A stretch of 7,372 nucleotides of DNA from Cyanobacteria bacterium HKST-UBA02 (GTDB lineage Bacteria; Cyanobacteriota; Vampirovibrionia; Obscuribacterales; Obscuribacteraceae): assembly GCA_020431945.1 (NCBI GenBank), contig JAGQHH010000383.1:1-7372 (forward strand), read 5' to 3'. Each line of letters opens with the position of its first letter. Position 1 is the first letter of the stretch. The notes below the pieces were generated by a model. That model saw only the letters and a program-made list of their open reading frames with translations. It had not been told where the DNA came from and ran no database searches. Below are positions 1 through 6,545 of this stretch, piece by piece. The position numbers and the translations under genes were made by a program.

Positions 1-90
1 GTTGTTGAACGTGCTCTTGATGTGGACTACGCCCTGCAGCACATATCGCTTCTCTTTCTTTTTGGTTCTAGCTTTTGCCGTCTTAGCCAT
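1..90 (-). CDS. rpsK: 30S ribosomal protein S11 (uS11), 5' end only
   Basis: Partial gene: the first 30 codons are visible and the rest runs off the left edge. The ATG is at 88-90. The translation begins MAKTAKARTKKKEKRY and reaches VVHIKSTFNN, the conserved opening of the S11 core that follows a basic, disordered N-terminus. S11 sits on the platform of the small subunit near the mRNA exit, next to 16S rRNA helices 23-24 and S18/S21. It lies downstream of rpsM after a 120-base gap, the usual alpha-operon position. Two purine-rich stretches precede the ATG, AAGG close to it at 93-96 and CAAAGGG at 104-110. Neither spacing is ideal, so the ribosome binding site is less clear than for most genes here. 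Identity is secure from the motif and position despite the truncation. Confidence 0.96.
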   Translation of the reverse strand, partial: MAKTAKARTKKKEKRYVLQGVVHIKSTFNN

Positions 91-177
91 GGCCTTGTGT
101 TTACCCTTTGGATATATGTCTCGAATACGCGATTCTAAAAGGAATTGTCAGTAAATGCGTGAAATTTCGCTCCAATA

Positions 178-203
178 TTAACGATCGTGTTGCTCGTCGT
201 TAA
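178..203 (-). repeat. Inverted repeat just after rpsM
   Basis: TTAACGA at 178-184 and TCGTTAA at 197-203 are perfect 7-base inverted repeats separated by 12 bases. Two further C-G pairs are possible inside if one base is bulged. The repeat starts seven bases after the rpsM stop codon, in the largest gap of the window. The stem is only about 40% G+C and no T-run follows on the minus strand, so it does not look like an intrinsic terminator. It could be an RNA processing or stabilising hairpin, or chance. The structure is seen; the function is unknown. Confidence 0.4.
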
Positions 204-210
204 CGGCCGA

Positions 211-600
211 TTACTTGCCGGGAGCTTGTTTCTTGTTGGCTACCGTCACGCGTTTGCGACCGCGCCTGGTACGGGCATTGGTCTTGGTGCGCTGACCCCG
301 GGTGGGCAGACCACGTCTGTGGCGCTGTCCGCGGTAGCAGTTGATTTCGATGAGGCGCTTGATATTGAGACCCTCGACACGGCGAAGGTCACCCTCGATC
401 TGATAGAGACCAGTTTTCTCGATCTCGTCTCTGATTTTGGCTACCTCATCGTCGCTGAGCTCGTGAACCCGTCTTTCTTCGGGGATCCCGAGCTTGTTGC
501 AGATCTTGGTGGCGGTGGTCATGCCGATACCGTGAATGTAAGTGAGACCGACAAAGGTCTTTTTGTTTTTCGGTAGGTCAACACCGGCTATTCGAGCCAT
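211..600 (-). CDS. rpsM: 30S ribosomal protein S13 (uS13)
   Basis: Complete gene of 129 codons. S13 sits on the head of the small subunit, contacts L5 across the intersubunit bridge, and reaches the P-site tRNA with its C-terminal tail. The translation opens with [10 protein letters not shown], has the helix-two-turn-helix region around residues 15-85 (YIHGIG at 21-26, EGDLRR at 69-74), and carries the hallmark [13 protein letters not shown] at 102-114. It ends in a basic tail finishing APGK. Length is typical (about 120-130). The ATG at 598-600 follows the Shine-Dalgarno sequence GGAGG at 605-609, four bases away. The gap to rpmJ upstream is 70 bases. In some proteobacteria the leader before this gene is the S4-binding translational control site; I see no evidence for or against that here. 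Confidence 0.99.
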   Translation of the reverse strand: MARIAGVDLPKNKKTFVGLTYIHGIGMTTATKICNKLGIPEERRVHELSDDEVAKIRDEIEKTGLYQIEGDLRRVEGLNIKRLIEINCYRGQRHRRGLPTRGQRTKTNARTRRGRKRVTVANKKQAPGK

Positions 601-670
601 TAGTCCTCCAGCTTTACGCTATTTCGATTCAGGTCGCCTTTTCCATTAGTAGGCAGCGGGATAATTCAAA

Positions 671-784
671 TTAGCCCTGGCGCTGCTTGTGCTTGGGGTT
701 AATGCAGATGATCGCTACACGACCTTTGCGGCGGATCACTTTGCACTTGTCGCACATTCTTTTTACTGACGCTCTTACTTTCAT
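671..784 (-). CDS. rpmJ: 50S ribosomal protein L36 (bL36), zinc-binding form
   Basis: Complete 37-codon gene. L36 is the smallest large-subunit protein and stabilises 23S rRNA near the L6/L16 region. It begins [15 protein letters not shown] and ends NPKHKQRQG. The zinc ligands of the classic C-C-C-H form are all present: Cys11, Cys14, Cys27 and His32. The reading frame stays open upstream to 886, but the extra 34 codons show no L36 homology. The ATG at 782-784 has GGGAG at 791-795, six bases upstream, and gives the standard length, so I take that start. It lies between infA and rpsM, its usual place. Having the zinc form means no zinc-independent paralogue is implied by this window. Confidence 0.98.
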   Translation of the reverse strand: MKVRASVKRMCDKCKVIRRKGRVAIICINPKHKQRQG

Positions 785-790
785 AACCAG

Positions 791-795
791 CTCCC
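791..795 (-). promoter_or_regulatory. Ribosome binding site fixing the rpmJ start
   Basis: GGGAG on the minus strand lies six bases before the ATG at 782-784. It supports the 37-residue L36 rather than the longer open frame that extends to 886. Confidence 0.75.
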
Positions 796-897
796 AGCAC
801 ACTCTGGTGCATTCTCTCAGTCCGAAGCGAAAACCGCGCCTGCGTCCATTTCGGGGAGGCAAACCGCTAAAGCCGCGGACAAACAACTAATTCTACA

Positions 898-1119
898 CTA
901 CTCTCTGATTCTGTATGTGATTCTTCCGCGCGTAAGGTCGTATGGGGTGAGCTCCACGCGGACTCGATCGCCCGGAAGTATCTTAATAAAGTTTTTGCGA
1001 ATCTTCCCGGAAATGTGTGCCAGGACCTTGTGCCCGTTGTCGAGCTCTACCCGGAACATGGCATTGGGCAAGGATTCCCGGATGGTGCCCTCGAATTCTA
1101 TTACGCCTTGCTTAGCCAT
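898..1119 (-). CDS. infA: Translation initiation factor IF-1
   Basis: Complete gene of 73 codons. IF1 is a single OB-fold protein that binds the ribosomal A site during initiation and works with IF2 and IF3. The sequence from [11 protein letters not shown] through [25 protein letters not shown] (residues 18-41) to the end [15 protein letters not shown] matches the family across its whole length; the usual length is 71-73. The frame is open further upstream to 1230, but those 37 codons lie inside map and are unrelated. The ATG at 1117-1119 shares its A with the TGA of map (TGATG). Its Shine-Dalgarno GAGGT at 1126-1130 is within the last codons of map. This suggests reinitiation or translational coupling to map. 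rpmJ follows after 113 bases. Confidence 0.98.
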   Translation of the reverse strand: MAKQGVIEFEGTIRESLPNAMFRVELDNGHKVLAHISGKIRKNFIKILPGDRVRVELTPYDLTRGRITYRIRE

Positions 1120-1901
1120 CAAACTACCTCGGTAGGACGCTTGGTAAGTACTTCCGGTCCCTGCTCTGTGACCATGATCGAGTGCTCGAAATGTGCTGAA
1201 GGTTTGTAATCTTGCGTTACAACTGTCCAACCATCTCGTTTGGTGCGGACCCGGTCACCACCAAGATTGAACATGGGTTCAATCGCTATAACCATACCAG
1301 GTTCCAGCCTTGTCTTGCTACCTGTACGGTAGTTGAAAATGAACGGTTCTTCATGGAGTACATAACCTATGCCGTGTCCGCCGTACTCCCGGACGATGCC
1401 GTAAGCGCTCTTCTGACCGACATCTTCGATGGCGCCACCGACCTGATCGAGGGTCGCTCCGACACGGCTGGCTTTGATACCCGCATAGAGAGCTTTTTGA
1501 GTGTCGTCCAGGAGCTGGATCAGCCTCTGGGAGACACTGCCAATCGGTATGGTTACTGCGGTATCGGCGATCAGATCGAGGACCCGGCCGTTCTCCTCGC
1601 GCTGGAAGGTGACTCCCAGATCCATGCTGAGAACGTCGCCGTCTTTCAGGACCCTCTGCTTGCTCGGGATACCATGCACCACTTCTTCATTCACCGAAGA
1701 GCAAATGGTGGCGGGAAAATTTCGGTAACCTTTGAAGGTCGGAAGCGCCCCTTCATCGCGAATCTTTTTTTCGGCAATGGCATCGAGCTCAAAGGTGGAC
1801 ACACCCGGCTCCGCCATGCCGACCAGCATCTCCAGGACTTCGCCAGCCAGCCGGCCGGCTTTCCGTATGAGATCCAGATCTTCTTCCTTGGAGACGATCA
1901 T
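1119..1901 (-). CDS. map: Methionine aminopeptidase, type I
   Basis: Cleaves the initiator methionine from nascent proteins after deformylation; a cytosolic two-metal pita-bread hydrolase. With the ATG at 1899-1901 it has 260 residues. The five metal ligands are visible: Asp94 (SMDLGV), Asp113 (ADTAV), His176 (GGHGIG), Glu208 (IEPMFN) and Glu239 (FEHSI). The catalytic-site histidines His76 (HGIP) and His183 (LHEEP) are also present. The two Asp ligands are 19 residues apart, whereas E. coli Map has 11, an apparent 8-residue insertion in the metal-binding hairpin. The frame also allows a TTG start at 1910. I prefer the ATG because it makes an ATGA overlap with adk and matches the N-terminus of E. 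coli Map, although AAGGT at 1914-1918 is 12 bases away. The gene ends in a one-base overlap with infA. Confidence 0.96.
   Translation of the reverse strand: MIVSKEEDLDLIRKAGRLAGEVLEMLVGMAEPGVSTFELDAIAEKKIRDEGALPTFKGYRNFPATICSSVNEEVVHGIPSKQRVLKDGDVLSMDLGVTFQREENGRVLDLIADTAVTIPIGSVSQRLIQLLDDTQKALYAGIKASRVGATLDQVGGAIEDVGQKSAYGIVREYGGHGIGYVLHEEPFIFNYRTGSKTRLEPGMVIAIEPMFNLGGDRVRTKRDGWTVVTQDYKPSAHFEHSIMVTEQGPEVLTKRPTEVV
1126..1130 (-). promoter_or_regulatory. Ribosome binding site of infA inside the end of map
   Basis: GAGGT lies six bases before the infA ATG and is formed by the Glu and Val codons at the end of map. It rules out the longer in-frame start at 1230 and supports coupling through the TGATG overlap at 1117-1121. 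Confidence 0.75.
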
Positions 1902-2554
1902 TTCTGGCAAGCTACCTTCAGAACTTCGAGCAGCCTGTTGAAGACCTCTTCCGGAGCGCCTTCTCCGTCGACTGTGACGAGCAGTCCTTTACCATCGTAA
2001 TATTCGATCAGGGGAGCGGTCTGCTCCCGGTACACCGAGAGGCGCTGCTTGACTACTTCGGGCTTGTCGTCGCTTCTGTGATTGAGCTCGGTCTGGCACT
2101 GATCGCAGATCCCCTCATGCTTCGGCGGCTGGAACTTGACGTGGAAAACAGCATTGCATTCTTTGTTGGGGCAGACCCGGCGTCCGGTAATCCGCTCTTC
2201 GAGCAATTCGTCCGAGGTCTTCAGGTTGATGACTTTCTCGATCCTGGTGTCGAGCTTCTCGAGCAGTTCGTCCAGGGCTTTCGCCTGGGCCGGATTGCGG
2301 GGAAAGCCATCGAGGATGAATCCGTTCTTGAGACCGGATAAAACCTCTTCGAACATGGCGATGAGAACTTCGTCGGGAACGAGATTGCCCTTGTCCATAA
2401 AGCTCTTGGCCTTGATGCCGGCTTCGGTTCCCTGCTTGACTGCCTCGCGAAGAAGATCCCCGGAGGAAAGGTGCTTGAGGGAAAGCTTTTCGGAGAGCAT
2501 CTTGCACTGGGTGCCCTTGCCGGCCCCGGGAGCTCCAAGAAACAATAATTGCAT
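1898..2554 (-). CDS. adk: Adenylate kinase, long form with zinc-type LID
   Basis: Catalyses ATP + AMP to 2 ADP in the cytosol and balances the nucleotide pools. It has 218 residues, the usual long form. In order: P-loop GAPGAGKGT (7-15), AMP-binding SSGDLLR (30-36), LDGFPR (81-86), the LID domain (about 121-162) opening RITGRR, then the DD pair at 162-163 and a basic R at 171. The LID has four cysteines, 128, 133, 150 and 153, so it probably binds structural zinc. The first pair is spaced C-x4-C rather than the C-x2-C familiar from Bacillus enzymes. The ATG at 2552-2554 has GAGGA at 2561-2565, six bases upstream. secY ends 18 bases before the start, and map overlaps the end by ATGA at 1898-1901. 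Confidence 0.98.
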   Translation of the reverse strand: MQLLFLGAPGAGKGTQCKMLSEKLSLKHLSSGDLLREAVKQGTEAGIKAKSFMDKGNLVPDEVLIAMFEEVLSGLKNGFILDGFPRNPAQAKALDELLEKLDTRIEKVINLKTSDELLEERITGRRVCPNKECNAVFHVKFQPPKHEGICDQCQTELNHRSDDKPEVVKQRLSVYREQTAPLIEYYDGKGLLVTVDGEGAPEEVFNRLLEVLKVACQK

Positions 2555-2572
2555 GGTTTGTCCTCGCTTGAT

Positions 2573-4030
2573 TTAGAACGATTTCTCTTCGCGTTTGCGG
2601 AAGATGCCCCGGGCCTGATATCGGGCCGAAAGGGCGTGAGTGACGATCTGGCGCTGGGTATCGATGGCCACACCGACAAGAATGATCAAAGAGGTACTTC
2701 CCAGACCCTGGAGGGTACTGACCTGGGTCCATTGCTCGGCATGGATGGGCAGGATTGCCACCAGACCGATACCGACCGAGCCGATGAAGATCAGCCTGGT
2801 GAGGGTGTCCTCGAGGAACTCCGCTGTCGGTCTCCCCGGTCTGACGCCCTGGACGGCACGACCCTGACGCCTCAAGTTCTCCGCCATATCCCGGGGCTGC
2901 AGGATGATGGAAGCGTAGAAATAAGCAAAGAACAGGATGAGCACGAAATACATCACCGAGTGCTCCCATCGATAATACTGGAACATATTGCCGATCTCGG
3001 TGGAGACGAAGGCCCAGGTATTGACGGCCCAGTTCTGGTTGGCAAGAGATGCGATTGCCGGACCGATGCCCGGCGTGCTTGTCATGAGCTCCCAGACGGC
3101 CTGAACCGGATCTTTGCTCTTGCCCTGGGCGACGAATTGCATGACCGTGGTGGGGAACATCATCAGAGAAGAAGCGAAGATGATGGCCATGACGCCTGAA
3201 GGGTTGATAGGCAGATAGAGATAATCATCCGGGGCTGCCACGAATACCTGCCGGCCGACATTGCGCCTGGCACCGAGCACCATGACCTTGCGCACTCCCT
3301 GCTGTAGGCACACGATAAGGGCTGTGAGAAGGAGGAAGAGGACACAGAGTATGGCGACGCCCCAGGCCGGCGACTGACCGGTCTGGACAGCTTCAGCCGT
3401 ATTGCGGACCATCACTGGAAGCCTGGCTACGATACCGAGGAAGATCAGGAGAGAGGCACCGTTGCCAACACCACGCTCGGTGATCAGCTCGCCCATCCAC
3501 ATGATGAACATAGCCGAGCCGGTGAGAATAATCGCCGAAGTGATTATGAACCAGACTCCGGGAGCGGTGACTACAGGCGGTCCCTGGATCTTCATCAAGA
3601 GGTTGGCGAGCATCACCGACTGCAATATAGAGATTGCCACCGTGGAGACCCGGGTGATCTGTTGAAGCTTTTTGCGACCTTGCTCACCCTGGTTCTTCTG
3701 CAGGTCCTCGAGCTTGGGAATGACTGCCTGCATCAACTGCATGATGATGGAGGCGGTGATATAAGGACCGATCCCCAGAGAGAAGATCGAGAGCTTGTTG
3801 AGAGCACCGCCGGTGAAGAGGTCTACCATGCCCAGAAGGCTCTGGGCATACTCGGGGTGCTTGAGAAATGCCGTGGAGTCTACGCCTGGAAGAGGAATAT
3901 GAACGCCGGCTCGATAGAGCAGAATCATTCCGAGGGTGAAGAAGATCTTCTCCTTCAATCCGGCTGCTGACAGAAGCTTTACCAGATCCTCGGGTCCGCC
4001 GATCTTGCTTCCCCTTCTCGGTGCATTCAT
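2573..4030 (-). CDS. secY: Protein translocase subunit SecY
   Basis: Central channel of the Sec translocon in the cytoplasmic membrane; it works with SecE and SecA to export and insert proteins. Ten membrane segments can be traced, from about residue 26 (FFTLGMILLY) to about 463 (SLIILVGVAID). The plug and TM2 region LSIFSLGIGPYITASIIMQL (80-99) is intact. The cytoplasmic C5 loop carries QPRDMAENLRRQG (378-390) with the conserved Arg380, followed by VRPGRPTAEFLE. At 485 residues it is longer than the usual 420-440. Much of the excess lies in the external TM7-TM8 loop, roughly residues 302-356. The ATG at 4028-4030 has AGGAGT at 4042-4047, eleven bases away. It sits between rplO (102-base gap) and adk (18-base gap). 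The last third resembles cyanobacterial SecY. Confidence 0.98.
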   Translation of the reverse strand: MNAPRRGSKIGGPEDLVKLLSAAGLKEKIFFTLGMILLYRAGVHIPLPGVDSTAFLKHPEYAQSLLGMVDLFTGGALNKLSIFSLGIGPYITASIIMQLMQAVIPKLEDLQKNQGEQGRKKLQQITRVSTVAISILQSVMLANLLMKIQGPPVVTAPGVWFIITSAIILTGSAMFIMWMGELITERGVGNGASLLIFLGIVARLPVMVRNTAEAVQTGQSPAWGVAILCVLFLLLTALIVCLQQGVRKVMVLGARRNVGRQVFVAAPDDYLYLPINPSGVMAIIFASSLMMFPTTVMQFVAQGKSKDPVQAVWELMTSTPGIGPAIASLANQNWAVNTWAFVSTEIGNMFQYYRWEHSVMYFVLILFFAYFYASIILQPRDMAENLRRQGRAVQGVRPGRPTAEFLEDTLTRLIFIGSVGIGLVAILPIHAEQWTQVSTLQGLGSTSLIILVGVAIDTQRQIVTHALSARYQARGIFRKREEKSF

Positions 4031-4080
4031 TTGTTCAGATGACTCCTATCAAAGACTCGGACGACGTCACTCCCCATCAT
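4027..4080 (-). other. Possible 17-codon upstream reading frame before secY
   Basis: In the rplO-secY gap a short frame runs from ATG at 4078-4080 to TGA at 4027-4029, encoding MMGSDVVRVFDRSHLNK. Its stop overlaps the secY start by four bases (ATGA), the arrangement used for coupled genes. The region before its ATG is pyrimidine-rich and has no Shine-Dalgarno sequence, and the secY Shine-Dalgarno lies within it. I cannot relate the peptide to any known leader. It may be chance. Confidence 0.15.
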
Positions 4081-4132
4081 AGTAGAGAGGGGTGCGCGTT
4101 TGACGGGGTGGAAAGCAAATGTTAACTATCGC

Positions 4133-4618
4133 TCAGGAACCTGTCTGGCGTCTGCCCCGGGTCGGAGCAGCCGGCTGGATGACTTCGAAAGAGCCGCCTG
4201 CCTGCTGGATCTTGTCGATGGCGCCCTGGCTGAAATGATGTGCCTTCACGGACAGTGCCACTTTGAGCTCGCCGTTGCCGAGTATTCTCAGGCTGTCGGT
4301 GGGCTTGTCGATGATTTTGTGCTCGAGCAGGCTTTCCGGAGTGACTTCGGTGTTGGCGGGAAGCTTGTTGAGGCAACCGACATTGACGGGAACCCACTGT
4401 CTCCGTTTGACGAAACCGAAGTTGTGGATCTTGGGCAGTCTTCTGAAAAGCGGTGTCTGACCGCCTTCGAAACCGAAGCGTTTGCTTTCGCCCGAACGGG
4501 CGCCCTGACCGCGGTGTCCGCGGTTGGAGGTTTTACCGGCGCCGGATGCGATACCGCGGCCGACACGGCGGGCATTCTTCCTCGAGCCAGGAACGGGTTT
4601 CAGATCGGTCAGTCTCAT
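4133..4618 (-). CDS. rplO: 50S ribosomal protein L15 (uL15)
   Basis: Complete gene of 161 codons. L15 is an assembly protein of the large subunit whose long basic N-terminal arm threads through 23S rRNA. The translation starts MRLTDLKPVPGSRK. It then has the glycine- and basic-rich arm RVGRGIASGAGKTSNRGHRGQ (18-38), FEGGQTPLFRRLPK (50-63), and the C-terminal domain with RILGNGEL (111-118), VKAHHFS (124-130) and AGGSFEVI (140-147). It ends with a short basic tail of about 14 residues, PAAPTRGRRQTGS, that is not part of the conserved fold. The ATG at 4616-4618 follows AAGGAG at 4626-4631, seven bases away. It comes 60 bases after rpmD and before secY. Confidence 0.99.
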   Translation of the reverse strand: MRLTDLKPVPGSRKNARRVGRGIASGAGKTSNRGHRGQGARSGESKRFGFEGGQTPLFRRLPKIHNFGFVKRRQWVPVNVGCLNKLPANTEVTPESLLEHKIIDKPTDSLRILGNGELKVALSVKAHHFSQGAIDKIQQAGGSFEVIQPAAPTRGRRQTGS

Positions 4619-4678
4619 GATTCTTCTCCTTCGCCTTGCGCCGCCGCTCCCTTCGAGGGCGACTCGGCCGGTTATCCT

Positions 4679-4900
4679 CTACTTGTTGTTCTTGCGGGTG
4701 ATCTTGCCGGTGGGGGTGCCCTCGGGCACTTCGGTAACCGTCACCAGATGCGAGACCTTATTGATCATGCCTCTGATGGTGGGGCTGTCATTGTGCACGA
4801 CGGAGCTGCCGTATTTGCCCAGACCAAGAGCGGTGACCACTTTTTTCTGGGTCTCCTTCTTGCCGACAAGTCCTTTGCTCAGTGTAATTTTCAACATCAT
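4679..4900 (-). CDS. rpmD: 50S ribosomal protein L30 (uL30) with C-terminal tail
   Basis: Complete gene of up to 73 codons. L30 is a small alpha/beta protein on the solvent side of the large subunit, bound to 23S rRNA. The core is recognisable: [13 protein letters not shown] (3-15), [11 protein letters not shown] (24-34), and [16 protein letters not shown] (38-53), the family signature. Bacterial L30 usually ends near residue 60. Here about 13 further residues, rich in Gly, Thr, Lys and Asn and ending RKNNK, follow. Two ATGs are adjacent (4898-4900 and 4895-4897). GGAG at 4906-4909 is better spaced for the second, so the true length may be 72. It lies 22 bases after rpsE and 60 before rplO. 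Some bacterial groups lack this gene, so its presence helps to place the organism. Confidence 0.97.
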   Translation of the reverse strand: MMLKITLSKGLVGKKETQKKVVTALGLGKYGSSVVHNDSPTIRGMINKVSHLVTVTEVPEGTPTGKITRKNNK

Positions 4901-4922
4901 CTGCTCTCCAGTATTTTTGCGT

Positions 4923-5540
4923 CTATGAGAGCATCTGCTTCAGAGAGATGCCGCGAAGACGCGCTGCCTCGTCGAAAGTTCTCAGCTCATCGAGCCCGTT
5001 GACTGTGGCCCGGGCGACATTGAGAGGTGCCCGGGAGCCCAGGGACTTGGACATGACGTCGCCGATTCCAGCCAGCTCGAGGATGGCGCGGGCAGCACCA
5101 CCGGCGATGACGCCGGTACCTTTGGCGGCGGGCTTGAGAAGGATGCGGCTGGCGCCCTGCTTGCCGATGATCTCGTGAGGAATGGTGGTCTTGATCATCG
5201 GAACGTGAATAAGCGATTTCTTGGCGTCGGCGATGCCTTTCTGAATAGCCATGATCACTTCGGAGGCTTTACCGATGCCGATTCCGACCTGACCTTTGCC
5301 GTTGCCGACTGCGACGACTGCCCGGAAGCTCAGTTTTTTACCGCCTTTGACGACTTTGGTCACCCGGCGGACCTGGATGATTTTCTCTTCCCATTCGGAC
5401 TGCTCGCGCTCGCGGCGATCGCCGTCCTGGCCCCGGCGGTTGCTTTCCCTCGATGAGGTCCGGCGACCTCTCTTGACGCCGTCGCCGCCGACTACATCAT
5501 CGACGTGTGCACTGCCTGTACGCTTTTGCTCTTTTTCCAT
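4923..5540 (-). CDS. rpsE: 30S ribosomal protein S5 (uS5) with charged N-terminal extension
   Basis: Complete gene of 205 codons. S5 binds 16S rRNA near the decoding centre and the mRNA entry channel and affects accuracy. The double-stranded-RNA-binding-like domain covers about 50-116, with [24 protein letters not shown] at 51-74 and [14 protein letters not shown] at 79-92. The C-terminal domain includes [18 protein letters not shown] (141-158) and [11 protein letters not shown] (187-197). Before residue 50 there is a hydrophilic extension rich in Arg, Gly, Asp and Glu, about 38 residues longer than in E. coli S5, probably disordered. The ATG at 5538-5540 is supported by AAGGA at 5551-5555, ten bases upstream, so I keep the extension. 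Gaps of 22 bases separate it from rplR and rpmD. Confidence 0.99.
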   Translation of the reverse strand: MEKEQKRTGSAHVDDVVGGDGVKRGRRTSSRESNRRGQDGDRREREQSEWEEKIIQVRRVTKVVKGGKKLSFRAVVAVGNGKGQVGIGIGKASEVIMAIQKGIADAKKSLIHVPMIKTTIPHEIIGKQGASRILLKPAAKGTGVIAGGAARAILELAGIGDVMSKSLGSRAPLNVARATVNGLDELRTFDEAARLRGISLKQMLS

Positions 5541-5562
5541 TATCGATGGTTCCTTCTAAGAC

Positions 5563-5928
5563 CTACATGTTGAGTCCGGCTTCCCGGGCTCCATCGGCTA
5601 CCGACGCAATTCTTCCATGATAGATATAGCCGCCGCGATCGAACACGACGAACTTGTGTCCTTTCTCGATGACTCGTTTGGCGATGAGCTCGCCCACCGA
5701 CTTGGCGGCATCCTTGTCCCAGGATTTCTTCAGCTCCTTGAGCTCGGGATCGAGCGTGCTGGCCTGGGCGATGGTCAGCGACTTGGAGTCGTCCACCACC
5801 TGGGCATAGATATGGCGGTTGCTCCTGTAGACGCAGAGTCTCGGACGCTCGGTGGAGCCCCAAATTCTCCGGCGAATACGGCGGTGCCGCTTCATTCTGG
5901 TTTCTTTTCTGTTTGGCTTGGTGATCAT
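5563..5928 (-). CDS. rplR: 50S ribosomal protein L18 (uL18)
   Basis: Complete gene of 121 codons. L18 binds 5S rRNA and, with L5, carries it into the central protuberance of the large subunit. Visible signatures are the basic N-terminus ([10 protein letters not shown], 13-22), [21 protein letters not shown] (27-47), and the C-terminal [14 protein letters not shown] (94-107) and ADGAREAGL (111-119). Length fits the family (about 115-122). A second Met at residue 12 could serve as a start. The ATG at 5926-5928 has GAGGA at 5936-5940, seven bases away, and is preferred. It is 26 bases after rplF and 22 before rpsE. Confidence 0.99.
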   Translation of the reverse strand: MITKPNRKETRMKRHRRIRRRIWGSTERPRLCVYRSNRHIYAQVVDDSKSLTIAQASTLDPELKELKKSWDKDAAKSVGELIAKRVIEKGHKFVVFDRGGYIYHGRIASVADGAREAGLNM

Positions 5929-5954
5929 TGATCTGTCCTCGACTCCTGAAATTC

Positions 5955-6509
5955 TTACTTACCGGCAGCAGCCTTACCGGCTTTCTTGCGAATGACCTCG
6001 TTCTCGAACTTGATGCCCTTGCCTTTGTAGACCTCAGGCGGACGCTTGGCTCTGACGAAGGCGCAGAAATCGCCAAGTTGTTGTTTGTCATAGCCGACGA
6101 TGGTCATGATGTTGTTTTTGGCCACCTCGACGGTGATGCCCTGGGGAATCTCTATTTCGACAGGATGCGAATAGCCCAGCGACATGGTGAGCTTATTGCC
6201 TTCCGAAGCGGCCCGGTAACCGACGCCGACTACCTGCATCTTCTTCTCGAAGCCGTTGGAGACGCCAACGACCATATTATTGAGAAGAGTCCTGGAAAGA
6301 CCATGGATGCTCCTGGAATTACGATCCTCGGCTTTCCTCGAGACCATGAGCTTGTTGTCTTCCTGGTTGAAAGACACTTCCGGTCTGAAGGTCCGCTTCA
6401 GTTCGCCGCGGGGGCCTTTGACGGTGATCTCAGCGCCGCTCTCTTTGGCGTTGATGGTCACGGTCACGCCCTGGGGGACGGTGATTATTGATTTGCCTAT
6501 ACGGGACAT
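5955..6509 (-). CDS. rplF: 50S ribosomal protein L6 (uL6)
   Basis: Complete gene of 184 codons. L6 lies near the sarcin-ricin loop and the GTPase centre, with two repeated alpha/beta domains that arose by internal duplication. The N-terminal domain (1-82) begins [15 protein letters not shown] and contains VKGPRGEL (30-37). The C-terminal domain has VGVGYRA (94-100), [15 protein letters not shown] (111-125), and the family signature [14 protein letters not shown] (153-166). A short Lys/Ala tail follows. Length is standard. The ATG at 6507-6509 has GAGGAG at 6516-6521, six bases away. It is 36 bases after rpsH. Confidence 0.99.
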   Translation of the reverse strand: MSRIGKSIITVPQGVTVTINAKESGAEITVKGPRGELKRTFRPEVSFNQEDNKLMVSRKAEDRNSRSIHGLSRTLLNNMVVGVSNGFEKKMQVVGVGYRAASEGNKLTMSLGYSHPVEIEIPQGITVEVAKNNIMTIVGYDKQQLGDFCAFVRAKRPPEVYKGKGIKFENEVIRKKAGKAAAGK

Positions 6510-6545
6510 TGTCGACTCCTCGGTGTTTCTTACCAGGTTCTCTGT

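Noticed and set aside
157..170. Near-palindrome GCGTGAAATTTCGC as an operator
   Set aside because: The symmetry is broken by two additional bases and the rest is a short A+T core. Chance is the simpler reading.
178..203. Intrinsic terminator after rpsM
   Set aside because: The stem is A+T-rich and no run of T follows on the minus strand, so termination is not supported.
91..210. Promoter for rpsK in the rpsM-rpsK gap
   Set aside because: CTGACA and TAGAAT are each close to consensus, but only eight bases separate them. No other pair has a plausible spacing.
785..886. Longer rpmJ reading frame with 34 additional N-terminal residues
   Set aside because: The additional residues do not resemble L36. 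The internal ATG has a good Shine-Dalgarno and gives the standard 37 residues.
1120..1230. Longer infA reading frame with 37 additional residues
   Set aside because: The extension lies inside map in another frame. The ATG at 1117-1119 starts the conserved IF1 sequence with its own Shine-Dalgarno.
1212..2000. 262-codon plus-strand frame opposite map
   Set aside because: It is antisense to a gene with all its metal ligands intact, shows no recognisable domain, and follows from the G+C-rich codon pattern of map.
2115..2969. 284-codon minus-strand frame overlapping secY and adk
   Set aside because: It is another frame of two strongly conserved genes. Its Arg/Gly/Pro/His-rich translation resembles no protein family I know.
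4100..5002. 300-codon plus-strand frame opposite rplO, rpmD and the end of rpsE
   Set aside because: It crosses three well-identified ribosomal genes on the other strand and has low-complexity Ala/Gly/Asp composition typical of a shadow frame.
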